Made by a program: the position numbers and the translations under genes
The notes under the pieces: model-generated
Told to the model about the DNA's origin: nothing
Database searches by the model: none
Seen by the model: only the letters and a program-made list of their open reading frames with translations
In this document: positions 9,229 through 16,630 of the stretch, in pieces
Layout of the letters: every line of letters begins with the position of its first letter
How positions within the stretch are numbered: position 1 is the first letter of the stretch
Origin: Sphingomonas kyeonggiensis
Lineage (GTDB): Bacteria; Pseudomonadota; Alphaproteobacteria; Sphingomonadales; Sphingomonadaceae
Reading direction: 5' to 3'
Assembly: GCF_014204495.1 (NCBI RefSeq)
Contig: NZ_JACHLN010000002.1
Span: forward strand, 1,178,001-1,242,000
Length of the DNA: 64,000 bases

Positions 9229-11547
9229 CTAACCGGTGTGCCCGAACGAAGGTGGGCGATCGGCCCTGGCGGTGCCGAAGCTGGACGGCTTGTCGCCCAT
9301 CTCGAACACCAGCTCGCCGCCCTTCGCCAGATCGACATGGGCGATCCAGTTCCTGGTCCACGGCTTGCCGTTCCAGCGGACCGACTGGATGTATGGACGG
9401 TCGGCACCATTGCCGTTCGCCACCACCCGCAGCGTCCTGCCGCCGCCCAGATCGAGCTCGACACGGTCGAACAGCGGCGAACCGAACACATAGAGCGCGC
9501 TGACCGGATCGACCGGATAGAAGCCGAGCGCCGAGAAGACGAACCAGGCGCTCATCTGGCCGCAATCGTCATTGCCGATCTCGCCGTCGGGATCGTTCTT
9601 GTACATCTCCAGGCACAGGCGGCGGACCATCGCCTGGGTCTTCGCCGGGGCGCCGGCATAGGCGTAGAGATAGGCGACATGGTGGTTCGGCTCGTTACCA
9701 TGCGCGTACTGGCCGACTAGGCCGGAGATGTCGGGCGGCGCATTGTCGGGCAGCGTCGAGGGCGCGTTGAACAGTGCGTCGAGCTTTTCCACAAAGGCGG
9801 CGTCACCGCCGAAATGCGCGATCAGGCCGTGCACGTCATGCTGGTTGAGGAAGGTCGCCTGCCAGCCATTCGCCTCGGTATAGTCGCGGTGTAGCTTGGG
9901 ATCATGGCCGATCTGGATCGGATCATAGGCCGCCCACCATTTCCCGTCCGAGAATTTCGGCCGGGCGAAGCGCGTCGAGGCATCGAGCACGTTGCGATAG
10001 TTGAGGCTGCGCTTGCGCAGCGCCGCTGCGTCGTCCCTTGCGCCCGCGGCATCGGCGAGCACCGCCATCGCCCAGTCGTCATAGGCATATTCCTGGGTCC
10101 GGCTGACCGACTCCCAGATCTTGTCGGCGGGGATATAGCCCAGGTCGTAATAATAGCCGCGGCCCAGCGAGCCGTCGCTGTCCTTGAAGTCGCGATCGAA
10201 GGCGCGCCGGCGGATGTTCGGCCAGGCGGCGGCATAATCGGCCTTGATGCCCTTGGCATGCGCCTCGGCGAGCACCGAGACCGAATGCCAGCCGATCATG
10301 CAGCCGGTCTCGATCCCCTGGAGCTGCCACACCGGCGGGCCATAGGGGCTCTGCTGGGTCTGGCGGATCAGGTCGCGGGTGAAGGTGGCGGCGCGATCGG
10401 GCTGCACCAAAGTGAGCAGCGGATGCAGCGCGCGATAGGTGTCCCACAGCGAATAGGTGCTGAACGAGGCCTCGCCCGCCGGCACCTTATGCACCTGCTG
10501 GTCCATCCCGACATAGCGGCCGTCGCGATCGGTGAAGAGCGTCGGCGCGAGAAAGCAGTGATAGAGCGCGCTCGCCAGGATCGTGCGCTGGTCCGCACTG
10601 CCGCCCGCCACGCGGACGCGGTCGAGCTCCTTCGCCCAGAGCCGCCGCGCCTTGCTCGCCGCGCCGTCAAAGTCCCAGCCCGGCGCCTCGCCCGCCAGCG
10701 CCGCCTTCGCGCCGGCGACATCGACCGCGGAGATGCCCGTCTTGATCTGGATCGGCTCGCCGCCCGCGTCGTCGAAGAACAGGGCGACCTTGAGCCGGTT
10801 GCCGGCGATCGACCGGGCGCCCTTGGCCGCCGGCTTGTTGTCGTCGCCGAAGAACTCGACGCGGTCGGGCTTGCGCGACAGCTGCATCGCGAAGTGGATC
10901 ATCCGCCCCTTCGCCCAGCGGTGCACGCGGCGGCTGCCGGTGAGCATGAAGTTCGCGTCAAGCTGGAGCGAGGCATTGTCGAGCGTCACGCCCTTGTCCC
11001 AGACGTCGCGGATCATGTGCGCGAAGTCGACCAGGATGTGCCCGGCGCCTGAAGGGAAATGATAGCGGTGCAGGCCGGTGCGTTCGGTCACCGTCAGCTC
11101 GGCGAGCACCCCGCTCTCCAGCTTCACCCGGTAATAGCCGGGCTCGGCCGCTTCCTCCGAGAAGCGCTGGCGATAGCCGAGGTCCGGGTTCTCGAGCGTG
11201 CCGGGATCGAGCTGCAGCGGCCCGCGCGTCGGCACCACCAGCACGTCGAGCATGTCGCCGATGCCGGTGCCCGAGAGATGGGTGTGCGAGAAGCCCATGA
11301 TTGAGGTGTCGCCGCGGTGATAGCCCGAACAGGCATCCCAGCGGGCATTGTCGGTATCCGGGCTCAGCTGCGCCATGCCGAAGGGCAGCGAGGCGCCCGG
11401 GAAGGTGTGGCCGTGCCCGCCGGTGCCGACGAACAGATTGGGCTTGCCCGGCGCGGCGCCCTGGGCGGCGGCGGCCCCCGGGAGCGCGGAGCCGAGCGCG
11501 ATGGTGCCGGCTCCGGCGAGCAGCTGGCGGCGATTTGCGGTGATCAT
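9229..11547 (-). CDS. GH92 alpha-mannosidase, Tat-exported (copy A)
   Basis: A 772-residue family 92 glycoside hydrolase, which removes terminal alpha-mannose by inversion using calcium. The start is the ATG at 11547, preceded by GGGAAGGGCAGGA. It gives a Tat-like signal (NRRQLLAGAG, cleavage near AAAAQG). The N-terminal beta-sandwich includes FVGTGGHGHTFPGA and GFSHTHLSGTG; the (alpha/alpha)6 domain carries HGNEPNHH near residue 615 and NDDCGQMSAWF near 660, which hold family active-site residues. HGNEP-x-HH is the form seen in typical alpha-1,2-mannosidases. It sits 17 bases downstream of the GH125 gene in the same direction, so the two are one operon and probably act in succession in the periplasm. 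Confidence 0.93.
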   Translation of the reverse strand: MITANRRQLLAGAGTIALGSALPGAAAAQGAAPGKPNLFVGTGGHGHTFPGASLPFGMAQLSPDTDNARWDACSGYHRGDTSIMGFSHTHLSGTGIGDMLDVLVVPTRGPLQLDPGTLENPDLGYRQRFSEEAAEPGYYRVKLESGVLAELTVTERTGLHRYHFPSGAGHILVDFAHMIRDVWDKGVTLDNASLQLDANFMLTGSRRVHRWAKGRMIHFAMQLSRKPDRVEFFGDDNKPAAKGARSIAGNRLKVALFFDDAGGEPIQIKTGISAVDVAGAKAALAGEAPGWDFDGAASKARRLWAKELDRVRVAGGSADQRTILASALYHCFLAPTLFTDRDGRYVGMDQQVHKVPAGEASFSTYSLWDTYRALHPLLTLVQPDRAATFTRDLIRQTQQSPYGPPVWQLQGIETGCMIGWHSVSVLAEAHAKGIKADYAAAWPNIRRRAFDRDFKDSDGSLGRGYYYDLGYIPADKIWESVSRTQEYAYDDWAMAVLADAAGARDDAAALRKRSLNYRNVLDASTRFARPKFSDGKWWAAYDPIQIGHDPKLHRDYTEANGWQATFLNQHDVHGLIAHFGGDAAFVEKLDALFNAPSTLPDNAPPDISGLVGQYAHGNEPNHHVAYLYAYAGAPAKTQAMVRRLCLEMYKNDPDGEIGNDDCGQMSAWFVFSALGFYPVDPVSALYVFGSPLFDRVELDLGGGRTLRVVANGNGADRPYIQSVRWNGKPWTRNWIAHVDLAKGGELVFEMGDKPSSFGTARADRPPSFGHTG

Positions 11548-11564
11548 GCGGGTCCTGCCCTTCC

Positions 11565-13001
11565 CTAGAGCTTCTGTGCGAGCAGCGCCGGCTTGCGCCG
11601 GGCGATGTCGAGGATCAGGTCGCCGAACAGGCCATTGGCCCAGGCGAACCAGCTCCGCGTGAAGTTGGCGGGATCGTCCTTGTGGAAGCTCTCGTGCATG
11701 AAGCCGGTGCCACCATGCGAGGCCTTGAGCCATTTGAGGCACTGGGCCACCGTCGCGTCATCGTCGTGGATCAGCGCGCGGGTGATCAGCGACATCGGCC
11801 AGATCATGTCCATGCCGATATGCGGCCCGCCAATGCCTTCGCCGAACTTGCCCTTGAAGAAATAGGGGTTGCGCTCGCTCCAGGCGAGCGCGGCGGTGCG
11901 GACATAGAGCGGATCGCGCTTGTCGGCGGCGCCGAGCAGCGGCAGGCCCGACAGGCTGGGGACGTTGGCATCGTCCATGAAGATGGCATTGCCATAGCCA
12001 TCGACTTCGAAGGCCCAGACCTCGCCGCCCTTCCCGTCGGGCATCTTGCCGTGCGCGTCGAGCGCGGCCTGGACTTCGGCGGCGAGCGCCAGCGCATCCT
12101 GCGCCGCGGCCGTGTCACCGCGTGCTTCATGGTGCACCTGGGCGAGCATCTTGAGCGCGGAGACCGCGAACAGGTTGGACGGGATCAGGAAGGGGAAGAC
12201 ACAGGCATCGTCCGACGGGCGGAAGCCCGAATGGATCAGCCCGACCTTGCGGGTCGGCGCGCCAAATCCGCCGAACATCAGCGTCTCGGTCGGCGACGGA
12301 TCGACGCGCTGGAAATGGTACGGGCCGGGTCCGTCCTTGCGCTGCTGCTCGCGGAAGGTCGCCACCGCCCGCGCCGCGCCCTGGGCCCAGAGCGCGTCGA
12401 ACGGCGTCTTGTCGCGGGTCGCGGTCCAGTAGCTGTGGGCGAGGCGCATCGTATATGCGAGCGAGTCGATCTCCCATTTCCGCTCGGCGACGCCGGGCTT
12501 CATATCGGTCTTGTCGTTCACCGCCGACAGGTTCGACTTGGCGGTCGGGTCCGGGGTGAAGGCGTTGGCGTAGGAATCGATCAGGATGCAGCGCGCCTGG
12601 CGCTGGATCGCGCCCTGGAAGACGCGGCGGAGGTCCGCGTCCCTGGGCGTGAGGTGGACATAGGTCTGGAGCTGGGCCGAGCTGTCGCGCAACCACATCG
12701 CATCGATGTCGCCGGTGATGACGAAGGTATCGGGCTTGCCGTCCACCGTGCCGAGCCGGACGGTGGTGTCGAGCGTGTTGGGGTAGCAATTCTCGAACAG
12801 CCAGGCGAGTTCGGGATCGGCGATCTTCGCCTTCACCGCCTTGATCTCTGCCTCCACCGCCTTGCTGACGAACCCACGCTGGCCGACCGGCGGGCGCTTC
12901 GACGCGAAACCTTCCACCTGCCCGGCCGCCAGTGCCCGCACCGGCAGGGACGCCGACATCGCCAGCGCCCCTGCCCCCATCATCACCTCACGACGCTTCA
13001 T
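11565..13001 (-). CDS. GH125 exo-alpha-1,6-mannosidase, exported
   Basis: A 478-residue protein matching family 125 (formerly DUF1237), metal-independent inverting exo-alpha-1,6-mannosidases. Conserved blocks are TGDIDAMWLRDSSAQ near residue 100, SPTETLMFGGFG, FMDDANVPSLSGLP near 344 and GTGFMHESFHKDDP near 437; acidic residues in such blocks serve as catalytic acid and base in the family. The N-terminus (MKRREVMMGAGALAMSASLP) is a Tat-like signal. ATG at 13001 is chosen over the GTG just before it because it has better spacing from AGGAGAGGG. Flanked by two GH92 genes in the same orientation, it would remove the 1,6-linked mannose those enzymes leave. Confidence 0.92.
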   Translation of the reverse strand: MKRREVMMGAGALAMSASLPVRALAAGQVEGFASKRPPVGQRGFVSKAVEAEIKAVKAKIADPELAWLFENCYPNTLDTTVRLGTVDGKPDTFVITGDIDAMWLRDSSAQLQTYVHLTPRDADLRRVFQGAIQRQARCILIDSYANAFTPDPTAKSNLSAVNDKTDMKPGVAERKWEIDSLAYTMRLAHSYWTATRDKTPFDALWAQGAARAVATFREQQRKDGPGPYHFQRVDPSPTETLMFGGFGAPTRKVGLIHSGFRPSDDACVFPFLIPSNLFAVSALKMLAQVHHEARGDTAAAQDALALAAEVQAALDAHGKMPDGKGGEVWAFEVDGYGNAIFMDDANVPSLSGLPLLGAADKRDPLYVRTAALAWSERNPYFFKGKFGEGIGGPHIGMDMIWPMSLITRALIHDDDATVAQCLKWLKASHGGTGFMHESFHKDDPANFTRSWFAWANGLFGDLILDIARRKPALLAQKL

Positions 13002-13023
13002 CACCCTCTCCTGTTCTTGTTGT

Positions 13024-15363
13024 TCAGCGCGCCGCCGGCGCGCTCATCGAGAAGGGCGCATTGGCTTTCGCGATGCCCCATTTGGTGTTCGGGTTCGGCC
13101 CCATCACGAAGCGCAGCGTGCCGCCGCCCTGCAGTTGCTCACGCGTGAAGAACGGCTTGTCATGCGCCTTGCCGTTCAGCGTGACCGACTGGATGTAGAC
13201 GTTCCTGTCGCTGTTGTTGGCGGACTCGATGTTGAGCACCTTGCCGCCCGGCATGGTCAGACGGACATTGCGGAACAGCGGGCTTCCAATGGCATATTGG
13301 CCCACCGTCGGCGTCACCGGGTAGAAGCCCAGCGCCGAGAAGACGTACCAGGCCGAGGTCTGGCCATTGTCCTCGTCGCCCGGATAGCCATCGGGCGCTG
13401 CCGAATAGAGCTTCTTCATCACGTCGCGGACATGCGCCTGCGCCTTCCATGGCTGGCCGGCCCAGTCATAGAGGTAGATCATGTGCTGGATCGGCTGGTT
13501 GCCATGGGCGTACTGGCCCATGTTGACGATCTGCATCTCGCGGATCTCGTGGATCACCTGGCCATAATAGCTGTCGTCGAAGATCGGTCGGGTCGAGAAG
13601 ATCGAGTCCAGCCGGTCGGTGAACTTCCGGTCGCCGCCCATCAGGTCGATCAGGCCCTGCACGTCCTGCATCACTGACCAGCTGTAATGCAGCGAATTGC
13701 CCTCGGTGAACGCATCGCCCCATTTGTAGGGATTGAACGGCTTGGACCAGCTGCCGTCCTGGTTGCGGCCGCGCATCCAGCCGCTCTCCTGGTCGAACAG
13801 CTTGCGATAGTTCTGCGCCTGCGCGGCGTATTTCTTCGCGTCCTCGGTCTTGCCCAGCGCGGCGGCGAGGCGGGAGAGCGAGAAGTCGGCGGTGGCATAT
13901 TCGAGCGTGCGCGCGGCATTCTCGTTGATGCCCACGTCATAGGGGACGTAGCCGAGCTTGTTGTAATATTCGACGCCCTCACGGCCGACCGCGCCGACGA
14001 CGTTGCCGCGCTTGTCCCGGGGACGTCCTTCCGAGGTGGTCGCGTTCTTGACCATCGCCTCGTACAGCGTCTCGACGTCGAAGCCGCCCACGCCGTTGAG
14101 ATAGGCGTCGGCGATCAGATTGGCCGAGTTGGAGCCGATCATCACGTCGCGGTGCCCCGGGCTCGCCCATTCGGGCAGCCAGCCGGATTCCTTGTAGGTG
14201 TTGACCAGCCCCTGCATGATCTCGCTGTCGCGCTCCGGGTTCATCAGCGCGAACCAGGGGAAGACCGCGCGCCACGTGTCCCAGAAGCCGTTGTCGGTGT
14301 AGAGGAAGCCGTCGTGCACCTTGCCGTCATAGGGGCTGTAGTGGACGGTCTTTCCGGCGGCATTGACCTCGTGGAACATGCGCGGGAACTGCAGCATGCG
14401 GTACATCGCCGAGTAGAAGGTCCCGCGGTTGTCGAGGTTCGGATCGCTCACCTGGACCTTGGAGAGTTCCTTCTCCCATTCCGCCCGCGCCTTGGCCTGG
14501 GTCTGGTCGAAGCTGTCCTTGCCCAGCTCGCGATCGAGGTTGAGCGCGGCCTGTTCGGGGCTGATGAAGGACGAGGCGACCTTGACGTTCACCTGCTCGC
14601 CCGCACGCGTCTTGAAGCTCACCACCGCGCCGACATGATCGCCTTCGCTGGCGTTGGCGCCCGAGACCTGGCCGTTGTCGTCCCAGGTGCGGGTGACTTC
14701 GAAATCCTTGTCGAACTGGGCAACGAAGTAATTGTGGAAGTTGCTCGGCACGCCGCCGTGATTGTTGCGGACATAGCCGATGATGCGGCGGTTCGCGGCG
14801 TCGATCTTCACCATCGAGCCGCCGGCATAGCCGTCGATCAGGATGTGCGCGTCATCCGCCTTGGGGAAGGTGAAACGGAAACTGGCGGCGCGGTTGGTCG
14901 GCGTGACCTCCGCAGTCACGTCATAGTCGGCGAGATAGACCTTGTAGCCATAGGCGCGCGCTTCCTCTGCCTTGTGGCTGTACCAGGAGGCCCGCTCGTC
15001 TTCCTTGACCTTGAGCGGGCCGGTCTCGGCGAAGAGGCCGAACGCGGCATAGTCGTTCATCCAGGGGCTGGGCTGGTGGGTCTGCTTGATCGCGTTGATC
15101 TTGTGCGCGCTGTAGGTGTAGCCCCAGCCATTGCCCATCTTGCCGGTGACCGGCGTCCAGAAGTTCATGCCCCAGGGCACGGCCACCGCCGGATAGGTGT
15201 TGCCATAGGACAGCTCATAGCTGCTGTCGGTGCCCATCAGCGGGTTGATCAGGTCGACCAGGGCGGGCTCCGCCGTCTGCGCCAGTGCCGGCGCCATGGT
15301 CGTGCCGAGCGCACTGGTGAGCAGCATTGCCGAGATGCAGCACGCGCCGATGAACTTCCTCAC
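13024..15363 (-). CDS. GH92 alpha-mannosidase, Sec-exported (copy B)
   Basis: A 779-residue GH92 enzyme beginning at GTG, with a Sec signal (MRKFIGACCISAMLLTSAL, cleavage near ALAQTA). It carries the family blocks LINPLMGTDSSYELSYGNTYP, HGNQPIQHMIYLYDWAG near residue 621 and DEDNGQTSAWYVFSALGFYP near 664. The Glu of the HGNEP motif in copy A is Gln here, and the second His pair is altered, so its linkage preference probably differs from copy A (inference). It lies 22 bases upstream of GH125 and 44 bases downstream of the GH43 gene on the same strand. It acts in the periplasm or outer membrane. Confidence 0.92.
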   Translation of the reverse strand: MRKFIGACCISAMLLTSALGTTMAPALAQTAEPALVDLINPLMGTDSSYELSYGNTYPAVAVPWGMNFWTPVTGKMGNGWGYTYSAHKINAIKQTHQPSPWMNDYAAFGLFAETGPLKVKEDERASWYSHKAEEARAYGYKVYLADYDVTAEVTPTNRAASFRFTFPKADDAHILIDGYAGGSMVKIDAANRRIIGYVRNNHGGVPSNFHNYFVAQFDKDFEVTRTWDDNGQVSGANASEGDHVGAVVSFKTRAGEQVNVKVASSFISPEQAALNLDRELGKDSFDQTQAKARAEWEKELSKVQVSDPNLDNRGTFYSAMYRMLQFPRMFHEVNAAGKTVHYSPYDGKVHDGFLYTDNGFWDTWRAVFPWFALMNPERDSEIMQGLVNTYKESGWLPEWASPGHRDVMIGSNSANLIADAYLNGVGGFDVETLYEAMVKNATTSEGRPRDKRGNVVGAVGREGVEYYNKLGYVPYDVGINENAARTLEYATADFSLSRLAAALGKTEDAKKYAAQAQNYRKLFDQESGWMRGRNQDGSWSKPFNPYKWGDAFTEGNSLHYSWSVMQDVQGLIDLMGGDRKFTDRLDSIFSTRPIFDDSYYGQVIHEIREMQIVNMGQYAHGNQPIQHMIYLYDWAGQPWKAQAHVRDVMKKLYSAAPDGYPGDEDNGQTSAWYVFSALGFYPVTPTVGQYAIGSPLFRNVRLTMPGGKVLNIESANNSDRNVYIQSVTLNGKAHDKPFFTREQLQGGGTLRFVMGPNPNTKWGIAKANAPFSMSAPAAR

Positions 15364-15407
15364 AATCCCAATACTCCCCTGCTCGATTTCGTAGCTGCTT
15401 GTGTCCG

Positions 15408-16460
15408 TTACCGCGCCTTGAACGGCCGCGGCTTCACGCCTTCATTCGTCATCACCACCGGCTTGATCGAGCCGTCCGCGGCGAACTCCATCCGGTCGAT
15501 CGCCATCTCGCGATGCTCGCCCTTGTCGTCGCCCAGCGGGCGGCGGTGATAGACGATGTACCAGTCGTCGGTGCCGGGCACGTTGACGACCGAGTGATGG
15601 CCCGCGCCGCGCGCGATCTTGAAGTCCTGCTCGAGGATCTTGCCCTTGGGGGTGAACGGCCCGAGCGCGGTCGGCCCGGTGGCATAGGCGACGCTGTAGT
15701 CGGGGCCGGTCCAGCCGCCCTCCGACCACATCAGGTAGTAGACGCCCTTGCGCTTGATCAGGAACGATCCCTCGACATAGCCGGGCGGCGTGATTTCCTT
15801 GTAGGTGCTGCCGTCCGCGAAGGGGACGACCGAGCGGAGGTCGTCGCTCAGCTGCACCACGTTGCAGTGCTTCCAGCCGCCGTAGAAGAGGTACACCTTC
15901 CCGTCGTCGTCGCGGTAGACGAACGGGTCGATCGGCTGGGCGCCATTGTGGAACTTGCCGATCAGCGGCTTGCCCAGCGCGTCCTTGAACGGCCCGCCCG
16001 GCTTGTCCGAAACCGCCAGGCCGATGCCGCCGACCTCCGCATCGCTCTGGATGTCGTTGGCGCTGAAGAACATGTAATAGCGCCCCTTGTGCTCAAGCAC
16101 GGAGGGCGCCCAGATCGCATAGCCCGCCCAGGCGATGTTCTCGACGTCGAGGACATGGCTGTGCTTGGTCCAGTGGACCAGGTCGGGCGACGAGAAGGCG
16201 TTGAAGAAGGTCTGCTGCACATAGGACGGACGCACCGTCTTCTGCTTGCGCAGCTCGATCTGGTGCGGCGTGAAGCGCCTGGTCACGTCGGGCGCGCCGT
16301 AATCGTCGGAATAGGTCGGGTAGATCCAGTATTTCCCGCCGAACACGCGGATCTCCGGATCGGCGTACCAGCCCTTCACGATCGGATTCGCCGCCCAGGC
16401 GATACCCGCGGTCATCATGGTGGCAGCGGCGGCGATGATGCCTGCCCGGATCTTGTTCAC
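15408..16460 (-). CDS. GH43-family five-bladed beta-propeller hydrolase, exported
   Basis: A 350-residue GH43 protein (usual targets: arabinofuranosides, xylosides or galactosides). The three conserved acids are visible: Asp in GWYADPEI (base), Asp in QPIDPFVYRDDDG (pKa modulator) and Glu in YVEGSFLIKRKG (acid). It starts at GTG and has a Sec signal (MNKIRAGIIAAAATMMTAGIAWAA). It lies between the TonB receptor and the GH92 copy B, all on the minus strand. In a mannosidase locus it probably removes a side-group sugar from the main substrate (inference). The closest subfamily cannot be named from sequence alone. Confidence 0.88.
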   Translation of the reverse strand: MNKIRAGIIAAAATMMTAGIAWAANPIVKGWYADPEIRVFGGKYWIYPTYSDDYGAPDVTRRFTPHQIELRKQKTVRPSYVQQTFFNAFSSPDLVHWTKHSHVLDVENIAWAGYAIWAPSVLEHKGRYYMFFSANDIQSDAEVGGIGLAVSDKPGGPFKDALGKPLIGKFHNGAQPIDPFVYRDDDGKVYLFYGGWKHCNVVQLSDDLRSVVPFADGSTYKEITPPGYVEGSFLIKRKGVYYLMWSEGGWTGPDYSVAYATGPTALGPFTPKGKILEQDFKIARGAGHHSVVNVPGTDDWYIVYHRRPLGDDKGEHREMAIDRMEFAADGSIKPVVMTNEGVKPRPFKAR

Positions 16461-16571
16461 GCGACCGTCCCCTTATTCCTCCACCCCGAAGTCATGGGCC
16501 GCCGGACCGCGAAGGACCCGGCGGCTGCATGAGTGTCGCCCTCTCCCCTGCCTCCCACTGAAACGGGGGGT

Positions 16572-16602
16572 GGAGGTGGCCCGGGGGGAAAGGGCCACCT
16601 CC
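16572..16602. terminator. Hairpin GGAGGTGGCCC / GGGCCACCTCC between receptor and GH43
   Basis: A perfect 11-bp stem with a 9-base loop, 29 bases past the receptor stop on the minus strand. No T-run follows, so it is more likely an RNA-stability or attenuating hairpin than a strong intrinsic terminator. It would allow the receptor mRNA to exceed that of the downstream hydrolases. Confidence 0.6.
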
Positions 16603-16622
16603 TGAGTCAGGGGGCTGACTCA
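16603..16622. terminator. Hairpin TGAGTCAG-GGGG-CTGACTCA next to receptor stop
   Basis: A perfect 8-bp stem with a 4-base loop directly abutting the 11-bp hairpin at 16572-16602 and ending 8 bases from the receptor stop codon. The tandem pair is a strong block to 3' exonucleases or elongation. Confidence 0.6.
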
Positions 16623-16630
16623 TTCGATGA

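Noticed and set aside
11548..11742. N-terminal extension of GH92 copy A
   Set aside because: It would run through the end of the GH125 gene; the ATG at 11547 has a good ribosome site and begins a Tat signal.
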